64,000 bases of DNA from Rhodanobacter glycinis (GTDB lineage: Bacteria > Pseudomonadota > Gammaproteobacteria > Xanthomonadales > Rhodanobacteraceae), in contig NZ_FOSR01000020.1 in NCBI RefSeq assembly GCF_900114325.1, forward strand, positions 1 to 64,000. The letters run 5' to 3'. Shown here one piece after another: positions 52,332 through 62,396 of the stretch. Both the position numbers and the translations under genes were made by a program. The notes under the pieces were generated by a model. The model was not told where the DNA came from. It worked only from the letters and a program-made list of their open reading frames with translations, and searched no databases. The first letter of the stretch is position 1, and every line of letters starts with the position of its first letter.

Positions 52332-53348
52332 ATGCGAGTTCGTCTTGAAGATGTGGCGCGCGAGGCGGGTGTTTCGCCCAAGACGGTGTCACGCGTGCTC
52401 AACGACGAGGCCAACGTCAAGGACGAGACCCGCAAGCGCGTGCTGGCCGCCATGGAAGCGATGGACTACCACCCGCATCCTTCGGCACGCAGTCTGGCGG
52501 GCAATCGCTCGTTCCTGGTGGCGATGCTGTACGACAACAACGACAACCCCACCTCGTCCTACCTGGCCGAAATCCAGGACGGCGTGCTGGAAGCCTGTGA
52601 CGAACACCACTACAGCATGATGGTGCGCCCGTTGCGCATCGGCGGCAGCGATTTCATCAGTCGCGTCGATGCGCTGATCTCGCATCATCATCCCGATGGC
52701 GTGGTGCTGACCCCGCCGATCACCGATTACGCACCGTTGCTGAAGCGCCTGAGCGAGCGCGAAGTGCCCAATGCCTGCGTGTCGCCGATGAAGCATCGCG
52801 GCCGCATTGGCGTATTCATGGACGAACGCGAGGCGGCGCGGGCGATGGTGGAACACCTTGTTTCGCTGGGCCACACACGAATTGCCCATGTGCTGGGCAT
52901 TGCCAGCCATGGTGCCAGCCGCTGGCGCCTGGCCGGTTATCGCGACGCGCTGGCCGCTGCCGGCCTGCGTGAAGACCCGGCGTTGATCGTGCAAGGGGCC
53001 TTTACCTTCGGTTCCGGCGTGACGGCGGCGCGCGAATTGCTGGCACTCAAGAAAAAGCGCCCGACCGCCGTGTTCGCGGCCAATGACGACATGGCCGCCG
53101 GCGTGATGTGGGTAGCGGGCGAGTATGGCCTCAAGGTGCCGCGCGACCTGTCCGTCTGCGGTTTCGACGACACCCCGTTGGCCAGCCAGTTGTGGCCGGC
53201 GCTGAGCACGGTTCGCCAACCCAGCCGGGAGATGGGGCGGGTCGCCGCCATGCAGTTGCTGGATACCCTGCGTGGCCGCGGTCCGGGGAAACTGGTGCAG
53301 GTGCCGTATTCGCTGGAATTGCGCGATTCGACGACAACCGCACCCTGA
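52332..53348 (+). CDS. LacI-family transcriptional regulator
   Basis: 338 residues starting MRVRLEDVAREAGVSPKTVS, with AGGGAGAA upstream. The HTH and hinge (SRVLNDEANVKDETRKRVLA) are followed by a periplasmic-binding-like domain with VFAANDDMAAGVMWVAGEYG and LSVCGFDDTPLASQLWPALS. This subgroup (CcpA/SalR-like in Xanthomonadales) usually controls carbohydrate genes, yet no sugar gene is adjacent, so its targets are elsewhere. The frame upstream of the ATG overlaps the cyclophilin gene and is not coding. Confidence 0.9.
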   Translation: MRVRLEDVAREAGVSPKTVSRVLNDEANVKDETRKRVLAAMEAMDYHPHPSARSLAGNRSFLVAMLYDNNDNPTSSYLAEIQDGVLEACDEHHYSMMVRPLRIGGSDFISRVDALISHHHPDGVVLTPPITDYAPLLKRLSEREVPNACVSPMKHRGRIGVFMDEREAARAMVEHLVSLGHTRIAHVLGIASHGASRWRLAGYRDALAAAGLREDPALIVQGAFTFGSGVTAARELLALKKKRPTAVFAANDDMAAGVMWVAGEYGLKVPRDLSVCGFDDTPLASQLWPALSTVRQPSREMGRVAAMQLLDTLRGRGPGKLVQVPYSLELRDSTTTAP

Positions 53349-53552
53349 AACGCTGTTCCACGTCTCCGCATGGCCGATTTGGGAATATTCCGAGCGCAAC
53401 GCCGTCGCGCTTGTGCTAAACCGGTCCCGGTCCGTCCGAAAGCCATGGTTATGCCATCGCTGCCGTCGTGGAGGCGGCCATCCGGGGGAGTCGTCACGAG
53501 CGTGGCGCCCGGGGTCGGACGGTTCGACTCATTTCAATGACCTACATGGAGT

Positions 53553-53990
53553 ATGGCGATGTCCTTTCTCAATGATTTGATTGGCGGTGCGCAAGGCAAC
53601 GCAGCGGGCGGCGGTTCACTGCTTTCAGTGGCGGGTGAACTGATCCAGAAGGCGGGTGGTGTCCAGGGCCTGGTCGGCATGTTGCAGCAGCACGGGCTGG
53701 GCGAAGCGGTGCAGTCGTGGGTTGGCACCGGCTCCAACCAGCCGGTGTCCGGTGACCAGCTGGGGCAGGCGCTGCAGAACGGCGGCCTGGGTTCGGTGGT
53801 GCAGGAAGCGGCCGGCAAGCTCGGCGTCGACCCGAGCCAGCTGATGGGCCAGCTTTCGCAGATTCTTCCGCACGCGGTGGACCACCTCACCCCGGATGGC
53901 CAGGTGCCGGCCCAGGGGCAGGGTGGCGGTCTGAATCTGGGCGCGCTGGAAGGCCTGGCCGGCAAGCTGTTCGGCGGCGCGGGCGCCTGA
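53553..53990 (+). CDS. YidB-family protein (DUF937)
   Basis: 145 residues; the start may be at 53553 or the second Met, 53559 (MSFLNDLIGGAQGNAAGGGS). Helical and Gly/Gln-rich; VGMLQQHGLGEAVQSWVGTG, then LGQALQNGGLGSVVQEAAGK show the YidB/DUF937 pattern. Role unknown. It ends in a strong hairpin and is convergent to the GlsB-like gene. Confidence 0.85.
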   Translation: MAMSFLNDLIGGAQGNAAGGGSLLSVAGELIQKAGGVQGLVGMLQQHGLGEAVQSWVGTGSNQPVSGDQLGQALQNGGLGSVVQEAAGKLGVDPSQLMGQLSQILPHAVDHLTPDGQVPAQGQGGGLNLGALEGLAGKLFGGAGA

Positions 53991-54002
53991 TCCACATTGA
54001 GG

Positions 54003-54035
54003 CGCACCGGCGGAGCGAGGTGCTCCGCCGGTGCG
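54003..54035. terminator. Hairpin between convergent yidB-like and glsB-like genes
   Basis: CGCACCGGCGGAGC (54003-54016) and GCTCCGCCGGTGCG (54022-54035) are perfect complements around GAGGT. No T-run, but the stability and position suggest a shared terminator. Confidence 0.7.
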
Positions 54036-54042
54036 TACGACC

Positions 54043-54300
54043 TTACGAAGTGGCGTTGCGCTTGAACACGGCGTGATAGATCACCAGCAGGATGATCGCG
54101 CCGACGATCGATGCAATGAAATGCATGAGACCGGTAGCCGGCCACCAGCCGAGCCGTTCACCCACCCAGGTGGCGAGCACCGAGCCGATGATGCCGAGGA
54201 TGGCGGTGATGATGAAGCCGCCCGGATCCTTCCCGGGGGTAATGAGCTTGGCAATGATGCCAACGACCAGACCGACGATGAATACCCAGAGCCAATGCAT
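54043..54300 (-). CDS. GlsB/YeaQ/YmgE-family stress-response membrane protein
   Basis: 85 residues from MHWLWVFIVGLVVGIIAKLI. Three membrane helices and the signature ITPGKDPGGFIITAILGIIG, then GSVLATWVGERLGW define this transglycosylase-associated family, induced by acid or envelope stress in several bacteria. The frame upstream of the ATG has no similarity. Confidence 0.9.
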   Translation of the reverse strand: MHWLWVFIVGLVVGIIAKLITPGKDPGGFIITAILGIIGSVLATWVGERLGWWPATGLMHFIASIVGAIILLVIYHAVFKRNATS

Positions 54301-54679
54301 GTCCGTGTGTCCTCTTGCGGGTGAGTAGTACAGGTCCCCTTCGGTGGTGGGCGCCGCCTCCTGCGTGCCCCATGCCGCTGCCCCTTCCCCTGCCGATACC
54401 GGCGTGACGCGGCGGGCGGCAACGCCATCATGCAATGGGCGGGCGGCCATTGCATCCCCCGGAGTCCGCATTTTTCGGAACGCGGGCTTGCTGCGAGGCG
54501 GCCGGGGGCTTTGAAGCCGGCTCTGGCCGGTGGGGTTCCGGCTTCGACTTATGTCGCGAATATCGGATGCCGCAGCGCCGCATGCTAAAATTCCGCGGTT
54601 TTTCGGCTTCGTTCACGATCCCGGCTCCCCTGCGTTTCAGGGAGGCTGCGCCTCGTTCCACATGGTTCAAGAGGAAGTC

Positions 54680-55879
54680 ATGCCCCAGCTTGCCCAGCGT
54701 GTCGGTCGCGCCAAGCCCAGCGCGATCATGGTGATTGCCGCGAAAGCGAAGCAGCTCAAGGCTGCCGGCCGCGACATCATCAGCTTTTCCATCGGTGTAC
54801 CGAATTTCCTGCCCGGCGAGCACGTATACGCCGCCGCGCGCGAGGCGCTGGCTCATGATTCCGGCCAGTACGGCAGCAACCGTGGCGCGGAGCCGCTGCT
54901 GGATGCGTTCCTGAAGCACATCGAGGCGCTGGGTTTTTCCGGGTACGGCCACGCCAACCTGTCGATCGGCATCGGCGCCAAGCAGGTGCTGTACAACCTG
55001 TGCGAGGCATTGCTGGACGAGGGCGACGAGATCGCCTTTGCCGCACCGTACTGGACCACCTATCGCGACATCGCCGACATCGTGGGCGCCAAGGCCAACG
55101 TGCTGCATTGCGGCCCGGAACAGAACTACAAGTTGACGCCTGCGCAACTCGACGCCGCGTTGGCGCGCAAGCCGCGGGTGTTCCTGTTCAACAATCCGTC
55201 CAATCCGACCGGCATGGTCTACACGCGCGACGAGATCGCCGCGCTGGCCGCGGTGCTGGTAAAGCATCCGGACACCTGGATCATCACCGACGACATCTAC
55301 AACGCGATGGTGTTCGACGGCATCGGTTACCACAATTTCGTGTTTGCCCAGCCGGAGCTGCGCGAGCGGCTGATCTTCGTCGATTCGGTCTCCAAGACCT
55401 ACGGCATGCCGGGTTGGCGCGTGGGCCTGATGGCTGGCCCGGAATCGGTGGCCAAGGCGGTCACCACGCTCAATTCCAACCACATTACCAGCGTGCCGGA
55501 AGTGATCACCGCCGCGGCCGTGGCGGCCTTCAGCGGCCCGCAGGACATATCGCAGGCCAAGTGCATCGAATTCGCCGAGCGACGAGACACCGTGGTTGCT
55601 GCGCTCAACGCGATTCCCGGTGTCAGCTGCCCGCGTCCGCAGGGCGCGTTCTATGCCTTCCCGGATATTTCCGTGGCGTTTGGCAAGAGCCATGGCGGCA
55701 CGAAGATTTCCAATGACGTGGAGCTCTGCGCCGCGCTGCTGGAAGCCAAGGGCGTGGCTTGCGTCCCCGGTTCGGCCTTTGGCGAGCCGCGCGCGCTGCG
55801 CATTTCCTACACGTGTCCGGCCGCACAATTGCAGCCTGGCCTGGACCGCATCGCGGAGTTTTTTGCCGAACTGAATTGA
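54680..55879 (+). CDS. PLP-dependent class I aminotransferase (aspartate aminotransferase-like)
   Basis: 399 residues from MPQLAQRVGRAKPSAIMVIA, with AGAGGAAG upstream; ATGs at 54662 and 54530 are also in frame. Fold-type I motifs: SFSIGVPNFLPGEHV, QYGSNRGAEPLLDAFL, FLFNNPSNPTGMVYT, IITDDIYNAMVFDG and VDSVSKTYGMPGWRVGL, whose Lys binds PLP. RALRISYTCPA near the end holds the Arg that binds the substrate carboxylate. It moves amino groups between aspartate (or a similar donor) and 2-oxoglutarate. mdh follows 87-90 bp later, a natural oxaloacetate pairing. Confidence 0.9.
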   Translation: MPQLAQRVGRAKPSAIMVIAAKAKQLKAAGRDIISFSIGVPNFLPGEHVYAAAREALAHDSGQYGSNRGAEPLLDAFLKHIEALGFSGYGHANLSIGIGAKQVLYNLCEALLDEGDEIAFAAPYWTTYRDIADIVGAKANVLHCGPEQNYKLTPAQLDAALARKPRVFLFNNPSNPTGMVYTRDEIAALAAVLVKHPDTWIITDDIYNAMVFDGIGYHNFVFAQPELRERLIFVDSVSKTYGMPGWRVGLMAGPESVAKAVTTLNSNHITSVPEVITAAAVAAFSGPQDISQAKCIEFAERRDTVVAALNAIPGVSCPRPQGAFYAFPDISVAFGKSHGGTKISNDVELCAALLEAKGVACVPGSAFGEPRALRISYTCPAAQLQPGLDRIAEFFAELN

Positions 55880-55969
55880 ATCCGTGAATCGGGAATGGGT
55901 GCCGGGCGATCCTGCCCGGCCCGCGTTTCCGGTTCCTTTTTCCCGATCCCCATTCCCGGAGATGAGATG

Positions 55970-56953
55970 ATGAAAGCCCCCGTTCGAGTTGCCGTTACCG
56001 GTGCCGCCGGCCAGATTGGTTACGCCTTGTTGTTCCGCATTGCCTCGGGCGACATGCTCGGTCCCGACCAGCCGGTGATCCTGCACCTGCTCGAGATCAC
56101 CCCGGCGCTGCCCGCGCTGCAGGGCGTGGTGATGGAGTTGAACGATTGCGCGTTCCCGACCCTCGCCGGCATCGTTGCCACCGACGATCTGAACGTGGCT
56201 TTCAAGGACGTGGATTACGCGCTGCTGGTCGGCGCCCGTCCGCGCGGCCCGGGCATGGAGCGCAAGGATCTGCTGGAAGCCAACGGAGCCATCTTCGGCC
56301 CGCAGGGCAAGGCACTGAACGACCACGCCAAGCGTGACGTCAAGGTGCTGGTGGTCGGCAACCCGGCCAACACCAACGCGCTGATCGCCCAGCAGAACGC
56401 GCCGGACCTCGATCCGAAGTGCTTCACCGCGATGGTGCGCCTGGACCATAACCGCGCGATGAGCCAGCTGGCCGAGAAGACCGGCAAGCACAACACCGAC
56501 GTCAAGAAGATGACCATCTGGGGCAACCACAGCTCCACCCAGTATCCGGACCTGCACCACGCCACCGTGGACGGCAAGCCGGCGCTGTCGTTGGTCGACC
56601 AGGCTTGGTACGAGAGCGATTTCATCCCCACCGTGCAGCAGCGCGGCGCCGCCATCATCAAGGCGCGTGGTGCCTCGTCGGCCGCCTCCGCCGCTTCGGC
56701 CGCGATCGACCACATGCGCAGCTGGGCGCTGGGTACGGCCGAGGGTGACTGGGTCTCGATGGGCATCCCGTCCGACGGTTCCTACGGCATCGCCCCGGGC
56801 GTGATCTTCGGTTACCCGGTGACGGTGAAGAACGGCAAGTACGCCATCGTGCAGGGTCTGGAGATCAACGCGTTCTCGCAGGCGCGCATCGACGCGACCC
56901 AAAAGGAACTGCGCGAAGAGCGTGCGGGCGTCGAGCACCTGTTCGCGAAGTAA
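55970..56953 (+). CDS. mdh: Malate dehydrogenase
   Basis: 327 residues; the Met at 55970 lies eight bases after GGAG, an adjacent ATG at 55967 is the alternative. Motifs: [20 protein letters not shown] for [22 protein letters not shown] with the substrate Arg pair, [12 protein letters not shown], and [16 protein letters not shown] with the catalytic His. This is the cytosolic-type enzyme (about 328 residues) of Xanthomonadales, converting malate to oxaloacetate in the TCA cycle. A terminator hairpin follows at once. Confidence 0.96.
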   Translation: MKAPVRVAVTGAAGQIGYALLFRIASGDMLGPDQPVILHLLEITPALPALQGVVMELNDCAFPTLAGIVATDDLNVAFKDVDYALLVGARPRGPGMERKDLLEANGAIFGPQGKALNDHAKRDVKVLVVGNPANTNALIAQQNAPDLDPKCFTAMVRLDHNRAMSQLAEKTGKHNTDVKKMTIWGNHSSTQYPDLHHATVDGKPALSLVDQAWYESDFIPTVQQRGAAIIKARGASSAASAASAAIDHMRSWALGTAEGDWVSMGIPSDGSYGIAPGVIFGYPVTVKNGKYAIVQGLEINAFSQARIDATQKELREERAGVEHLFAK

Positions 56954-56981
56954 GCAAGCACGACGCACCTGGTTGAAAGGG

Positions 56982-57008
56982 AAGGGCGGCTTCGGCCGCC
57001 CTTCTTGT
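56982..57008 (+). terminator. Intrinsic terminator after mdh
   Basis: AAGGGCGGC (56982-56990), TTCG loop, GCCGCCCTT (56995-57003), then CTTGT. A UUCG tetraloop hairpin directly downstream of mdh. Confidence 0.88.
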
Positions 57009-57158
57009 GTCCGGCGTGGCGATGGCCCGGTTTTTTCTGGTCGTCGTCCCGGCGCAGGCCGGGGCCCAGCAACGATCGCGTGTGTTCGAGCTATGCGGTT
57101 GCTGGATGCCAGCTTGTGGATAGGGTGTTTTGCTGAGTTGTGGTCAAAGCGGTGTCGT

Positions 57159-58187
57159 TCAATCCTTCGTCGCTTGGATATCATCCAACGCCTCGCGCAG
57201 ATAGGCGAACAGGCTTGCGTCCACCATGCTGCCGCTGCGCAGATCCGGCTCCCTCGCGTAGGCCTCGCGAATACGCGCATGGGTGGCCGGGTCGTCGCCG
57301 GCGTAAGCGCGGAACAACGTCATCCAGCGTTGCGCCAGCTGCCGTACGTGGGGGGAGTCGACGGGGACCGCGGCGTCCATCGCTTTGCGCAAGTCTGCAA
57401 TCAGTGGCGGCCACTCGTACATCTGACGACCGTAGTTCGCGCGTAGAAATTCCATCTCTGGCTCGCTTAGATAGCGCGCGAACAGCGTCAGTCTCGCAGC
57501 CACGACCGCCTTCTCCACGAAGCATTCCAGCGCTTCGGTAATGCCGCTGCGCTGGCGGGCCTGTGGTTCTTGTTCGTTGACTGCGCGCAGGCGCATCAAA
57601 AAATCCGCGTTGCGCCCGGTGTCGCGGCCAAGCATTTCCATCCAGCGCAGGGCGAGCATGTCCACGTCCGGGTCACCTGGTTGGGCGCCGCGATCCATCG
57701 CCGCCTGCAAGGTGGCGACCAGGGCACTCCATTGCGCCTGTGTGCCGGGGTCGGTGAGCAGCGGCAGTTCTTTCAGTTCCTCGGGCGAAAAATATTTCTC
57801 GTACATCGTCATCAGCTCCAGCGTGTCCAGCCAATCGGCCAGGTCGGGGGGCTGTCCGGACGCGAGTTGCGCGCGCAAGGCGAGCAGTTGCTGGCGCAGG
57901 CGCGTGGCCTGTGTCAGTTCGCGATCCAGTTGCGTGATCTGCTTGTCGATCACCTCGGCCAACGGTGCCTGTGGTCCGGACAGGGCGATTCCGATGTCGG
58001 TCAGCGACAGACCGAGCTGACGCAGCGCCTGGATGCGATGCAGGCGCTCGACGTTCGCGCGGTCATAAAGCCGATAACCGGCAGCGGAACGTACCGAAGG
58101 CTTCAGCAGATTGATGGCGTCGTAATGGTGCAGGGTGCGAACGGTAAGCCCGCAACGCTTCGCCAGTTCGCCGACAGTGAGCTGCAT
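57159..58187 (-). CDS. MerR-family regulator with TipAS-like ligand domain
   Basis: 342 residues from MQLTVGELAKRCGLTVRTLH, preceded by AAGGAG. The MerR HTH and dimer helix (RTLHHYDAINLLKPSVRSAA, GYRLYDRANVERLHRIQALR) are followed by a TipAS-type helical region that appears partly repeated: YEKYFSPEELKELPLLTDPG, and RQMYEWPPLIADLRKAMDAA mirrors TQAQWSALVATLQAAMDRGA. TipAS domains bind thiopeptides or other hydrophobic drugs. Targets unknown; the divergent gene is the acyl-CoA synthetase at 58350. Confidence 0.87.
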   Translation of the reverse strand: MQLTVGELAKRCGLTVRTLHHYDAINLLKPSVRSAAGYRLYDRANVERLHRIQALRQLGLSLTDIGIALSGPQAPLAEVIDKQITQLDRELTQATRLRQQLLALRAQLASGQPPDLADWLDTLELMTMYEKYFSPEELKELPLLTDPGTQAQWSALVATLQAAMDRGAQPGDPDVDMLALRWMEMLGRDTGRNADFLMRLRAVNEQEPQARQRSGITEALECFVEKAVVAARLTLFARYLSEPEMEFLRANYGRQMYEWPPLIADLRKAMDAAVPVDSPHVRQLAQRWMTLFRAYAGDDPATHARIREAYAREPDLRSGSMVDASLFAYLREALDDIQATKD

Positions 58188-58349
58188 GATGGTTCTCCTT
58201 GGGTGCGTGGCGACCACTCTGCGGGCTGACGTTGCGTGAGGGTCAAGCAGGGCGAGGAATTCAGGCGTAACGTTTACGACCATTGTCGTGCTGCCGCCAC
58301 GAGAGCGCGAGGCTAGTCTTGGGCAGGGATTTCAAGCGGAGGCGGGGTC

Positions 58350-60242
58350 ATGGATTACGAGTCGTTCTATCGACAGTCGATCGAGCAACCGGAGGCGTTC
58401 TGGGCCGAGCAGGCGCAGCGTATTCATTGGGAGACGCCGCCGACGCAGATTCTCGATCAGTCCAACCCGCCATTCCGTCGCTGGTTCGTCGGTGGTACCA
58501 CCAACCTCTGCTACAACGCGGTGGATCGGCACCTGGCCGAGCGCGCGGAGCAACTCGCGCTGGTGGCGATTTCCAGCGAGACCGGGGTGACCCGCGAGTT
58601 CAGCTATCGCCAGTTGCATCGCGAAGTGAACACGTTTGCCGCGGTGCTGCAGGCGCTGGATGTGGGCAAGGGTGATCGCGTGGTGATCTACCTGCCGAAT
58701 ATCGCCGAGGCGGTGTTCGCGATGCTGGCGTGCGCGCGTATCGGCGCAATCCACTCGGTGGTGTTCGGTGGTTTCGCCGCGCACAACCTGGCGCTGCGCA
58801 TCGATGACGCGCAGCCGAAGCTGCTGATCGCCGCTGATGCCGGTATGCGCGGCGGCAAGGTGATTCCGTACAAGCCGCTGGTGGATGCGGCCCTGAACGA
58901 GGCCTCGGCGCCGCCACCGCGGGTGCTGCTGGTCGACCGCGGACTCGATCCGCAGATGATTCGCGTGCCGAAGCGCGACGTGGATTACGCCGAACTGCGC
59001 GCAAAGCACGAAACCGCCGAGGTGCCGGTGGTGTGGCTGGAATCGAACGAGCCCAGCTATCTGCTGTATACCTCGGGCACCACTGGCAAGCCGAAAGGCG
59101 TACAGCGCGACACCGGCGGTTATGCGGTGGCGATGGCGTTGTCGATCCGCACCGTGTTCGACATCGCGCCGGGTCAGGTGATGTTCTCCACCTCGGATGT
59201 GGGTTGGGCGGTGGGGCATTCCTACAACGTTTACGGACCGCTGATCGGTGGCGCGACCTCGTTGCTGTACGAAGGCCTGCCGACGCGACCGGATCCCGGG
59301 GTGTGGTGGCAGTTGTGCGAGCAGTACGGCGTACGCACGATGTTCTCCTCGCCCACGGCGATTCGCGTGTTGAAGAAGCAGGACGCGCATTGGCTGAAAG
59401 ACCACGACCTGTCGGCGCTGAAGTGGCTGTTCCTGGCCGGAGAGCCGCTGGACGAGCCGACCGCGCAATGGATCACCGATGCGCTGGGCGTGCCGGTGAT
59501 CGACAACTACTGGCAGACCGAGACCGGTTGGCCGGCGATCACGCTGATGCCCGGGCTGGACCTGAAGCCGACGAAGATCGGCTCTCCCGGCCTGCCGGCG
59601 CCGGGTTATCGCATGAAGGTGATCGATGAAGGTACCGGCAAGGAGGTGCCGGCAGGCAGCAAGGGCGTACTGGTGCTGGAGCCGCCGTTGCCGCCGGGTT
59701 GCCTCAGCACGATCTGGCGCGATGACGACCGCTACGTGTACAGCTACTTCAGCCACTTCCGCGAACTGCTGTACAGCTCGCTGGACTGGGCGATCCGCGA
59801 CGCGGACGGCTACACCTTCATCCTTGGACGCACCGACGACGTGATCAACGTGGCCGGGCATCGACTGGGCACGCGCGAAATCGAGGAGTCCGTCGCCGGC
59901 CATCCGGCGGTGGCCGAGGCGGCGGTGATCGGCGTGAAGGATGCCATCAAGGGCCAGGTGCCGATCGTGTTCGCTACCTTGAAGCAGGACGCAGGGGTTG
60001 CAGCCGACGCGGCGCGCGGCATGCAGCAATGCGTGGTGGATCAATTGGGCGGGGTGGCGAAGCCGTCGCGTGTATATGTAGTGAATGCGTTGCCGAAGAC
60101 ACGCTCGGGCAAGCTGCTGCGCCGGTCATTGCAAGCGCTGGCGGAGCAGCGCGATCCGGGGGACTTGTCCACGCTGGATGATCCGTCGGCGCTGGACGAG
60201 ATCCGCCGGGCGCTGGCGCGCGGGCCGGATCAGGGGAGTTGA
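58350..60242 (+). CDS. prpE: Propionyl-CoA synthetase (PrpE)-type acyl-CoA synthetase
   Basis: 630 residues, the size of PrpE. Adenylate-forming motifs: LLYTSGTTGKPKGVQRDTGG, DVGWAVGHSYNVYGPL, DNYWQTETGWPAI and GRTDDVINVAGHRLGTREIE; the acetylatable Lys is in LPKTRSGKLLRRSL. N-terminal YESFYRQSIEQPEAFWAEQA is typical. It activates propionate (and acetate) to the CoA thioester. No prpBCD genes are adjacent here. Divergent from the MerR gene across about 160 bp. Confidence 0.9.
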   Translation: MDYESFYRQSIEQPEAFWAEQAQRIHWETPPTQILDQSNPPFRRWFVGGTTNLCYNAVDRHLAERAEQLALVAISSETGVTREFSYRQLHREVNTFAAVLQALDVGKGDRVVIYLPNIAEAVFAMLACARIGAIHSVVFGGFAAHNLALRIDDAQPKLLIAADAGMRGGKVIPYKPLVDAALNEASAPPPRVLLVDRGLDPQMIRVPKRDVDYAELRAKHETAEVPVVWLESNEPSYLLYTSGTTGKPKGVQRDTGGYAVAMALSIRTVFDIAPGQVMFSTSDVGWAVGHSYNVYGPLIGGATSLLYEGLPTRPDPGVWWQLCEQYGVRTMFSSPTAIRVLKKQDAHWLKDHDLSALKWLFLAGEPLDEPTAQWITDALGVPVIDNYWQTETGWPAITLMPGLDLKPTKIGSPGLPAPGYRMKVIDEGTGKEVPAGSKGVLVLEPPLPPGCLSTIWRDDDRYVYSYFSHFRELLYSSLDWAIRDADGYTFILGRTDDVINVAGHRLGTREIEESVAGHPAVAEAAVIGVKDAIKGQVPIVFATLKQDAGVAADAARGMQQCVVDQLGGVAKPSRVYVVNALPKTRSGKLLRRSLQALAEQRDPGDLSTLDDPSALDEIRRALARGPDQGS

Positions 60243-60297
60243 GGCGGCCTTCCAGTGTCTAAGGCATTCAGGCGGACGTTGCCACCCATCGGTGAAT

Positions 60298-60508
60298 CCC
60301 TCTCCCGCTAGGAGAGGGAACCGACCTGCAGGCGCTGAAGCGCCTGCGGAACAGCGAAGCTGGCCCCAAAGGGGTGAGCGCCAAGGGTGGCGCGAATCCA
60401 GGCGGGTGATGGTTCGGGCGAAGCGTAACCTCCCGCTTCGGCCGTACCCTCACCCCAACCCCCTCTCACCCACAAGGGGACTCCCGTTGGTCGCCGGCGG
60501 GAGAGGGC
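60298..60508. repeat. CCCTCTCCC/CTCACCCCAACCCC dispersed repeats
   Basis: CCCTCTCCCGCTAGGAGAGG starts the block; a distal TACCCTCACCCCAACCCCCT and GGCGGGAGAGGG end it, with a CAGGCGCTGAAGCGCCTG palindrome (60339-60356) inside. Separates convergent prpE and ahpF. Confidence 0.65.
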
Positions 60509-60517
60509 TTGAGAACC

Positions 60518-62104
60518 TCAGGCCGTAGCGGTGTCCGCCACCGGTGCCGACGTGCGGATCAGATGATCGAACGCGGCCAGTGCAGCGGTGGAGCCGGCGC
60601 CCATCGCAATCACGATCTGCTTGTACGGCACGGTGGTGGCGTCACCGGCGGCGAACACGCCGGGTAGCGAGGTCTGGCCGCGATCGTTGATCACGATTTC
60701 GCCGCGTGGCGACAGCTCCAGCGCGCCCTTCAGCCATTCGGTGTTCGGCAACAGGCCGATCTGCACGAAGATGCCTTCCAGTTCCACGCTGTGCATCACG
60801 CCATCGGTGCGGTCCTTGTAGACCAGTCCGTTGACCTTCTGGCCATCGCCGAGCACTTCGGTGCTCTGGGCGCTGACGATGATGTCGACGTTGGGCAGGC
60901 TGCGCAGCTTGCGCTGCAGGACTTCGTCCGCGCGCAGCTTGCTGTCGAACTCGACCAGGGTGACGTGGGCGACGATGCCGGCCAGGTCGATGGCCGCCTC
61001 GACGCCGGAGTTGCCGCCGCCGATCACCGCCACGCGCTTGCCCTTGAACAGCGGGCCGTCGCAATGCGGGCAATAGGCCACGCCCTTGTTGCGGTATTCG
61101 TTTTCACCGGGCACGCCCATCTGCCGCCAGCGCGCGCCAGTGGAGAGGATCACCGTTTTCGCGCTGAGGCTCGCGCCGTTTTCGAGTTGTACCTCGACCA
61201 GGCCGCTGGCCGATTCGCTGGCGGGCACCAGCTTGGTCGCACGCTGCAGGTTCATCACGTCCACGTCGTATGCGTGCACGTGCTGTTCCAGCGCGGCGCC
61301 CAGCTTGGGGCCTTCGGTGTAGTCGACCGAAATGAAGTTCTCGATGCCCATGGTATCGAGCACCTGACCACCGAATCGCTCGGCTGCCACGCCGGTGCGA
61401 ATGCCTTTGCGTGCGGCGTAGATCGCCGCGGCCGCGCCGGCCGGACCGCCGCCGACGACGAGTACGTCGAACGCGTCCTTAGTCTTGATCTTCTCGGCTT
61501 CGCGTGCCGCGCTGCCGGTGTCGATCTTGGCCAGGATCTGCTCCAGGCTCATGCGGCCCTGGTCGAACACTTCGCCGTTCAAGTAGACGGTGGGCACCGA
61601 CATGATCTGGCGGGACTCGACTTCGTCCTGGTACAGCGCGCCATCGATGGCGACGTGCTTGATGTTGGGGTTGAGTACGCTCATCAGGTTCAGTGCCTGC
61701 ACCACGTCGGGGCAGTTCTGGCACGACAGCGAGAAATAGGTTTCGAAGCGGAACTCGCCATCCAGATTGCGCACCTGTTCGATGGTCTCGGTCGCCGCCT
61801 TGGACGGATGCCCGCCGACCTGCAGCAGGGCCAGTACCAGCGAGGTGAACTCGTGGCCCATCGGGATGCCGGCGAAACGCACGCTGATGTCGGTGCCGAG
61901 GCGGTTGATGGCGAACGAGGGCTTGCGCGCTTCGCTGTCGTCGCGGCGTAGGCTGATCTTGTCCGACAGCGCGGCAATCTCGTGCAGCAGGCCGTCCAGT
62001 TCGCGCGACTTGTCGCCATCATCCAGTGCGGCGACCAGCTCGATCGGCTGCACCAGCTTTTCCAGGTAGGCCTGCAATTGGGTTTTGAGGGTTTCGTCGA
62101 GCAT
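60518..62104 (-). CDS. ahpF: Alkyl hydroperoxide reductase subunit F
   Basis: 528 residues, near E. coli AhpF (521). The N-terminal double thioredoxin-like domain has C128-Q-N-C131; the FAD domain has [20 protein letters not shown]; the redox centre is C345-P-H-C348 in [13 protein letters not shown]; the NADH domain has [19 protein letters not shown]. It passes electrons from NADH to AhpC, which reduces peroxides. ahpC lies upstream on the same strand, 292 bp away, the gap holding a palindromic repeat. Confidence 0.96.
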   Translation of the reverse strand: MLDETLKTQLQAYLEKLVQPIELVAALDDGDKSRELDGLLHEIAALSDKISLRRDDSEARKPSFAINRLGTDISVRFAGIPMGHEFTSLVLALLQVGGHPSKAATETIEQVRNLDGEFRFETYFSLSCQNCPDVVQALNLMSVLNPNIKHVAIDGALYQDEVESRQIMSVPTVYLNGEVFDQGRMSLEQILAKIDTGSAAREAEKIKTKDAFDVLVVGGGPAGAAAAIYAARKGIRTGVAAERFGGQVLDTMGIENFISVDYTEGPKLGAALEQHVHAYDVDVMNLQRATKLVPASESASGLVEVQLENGASLSAKTVILSTGARWRQMGVPGENEYRNKGVAYCPHCDGPLFKGKRVAVIGGGNSGVEAAIDLAGIVAHVTLVEFDSKLRADEVLQRKLRSLPNVDIIVSAQSTEVLGDGQKVNGLVYKDRTDGVMHSVELEGIFVQIGLLPNTEWLKGALELSPRGEIVINDRGQTSLPGVFAAGDATTVPYKQIVIAMGAGSTAALAAFDHLIRTSAPVADTATA

Positions 62105-62262
62105 GGCGAACACTCCAGTGATGGATGCGTGGAAATCGAAAGATGGTGAGACGCTTGTGGGAGCGGCCTGCGCCTGCGGGGGAGGGGGCGGCAGGCGGGG
62201 GAGCGATGCCGGGCGCAAGCCGCTGGCACAAACATCCTTTGGGTGGGTGGAATCGCGGTACT

Positions 62263-62344
62263 CGTCATTCCAGCGAAAGCTGGAATCCAGCGCCTTTGTC
62301 ACGTGGCGTAAAGTCACTGGATCCCAGCTTTCGCTGGGATGACG
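62263..62344. repeat. CATTCCAGCGAAAGCTGG-family inverted repeat between ahpC and ahpF
   Basis: CGTCATTCCAGCGAAAGCTG (from 62263) and CAGCTTTCGCTGGGATGACG (to 62344) with CCAG/CTGG neighbours form a long hairpin. It is the cleanest match to 9031-9148. It sits in the mRNA between ahpC and ahpF and may cap the ahpC transcript. Confidence 0.8.
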
Positions 62345-62396
62345 CGAATCGGGGAATCCGGGCGCTGCAACGCCCGGTTCCGTTACCGCGGGTAAA

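Noticed and set aside
60085-60528. Plus-strand frame running from the end of prpE into the repeat block
   Set aside because: It is out of frame with prpE and its second half consists of dispersed repeat sequence.
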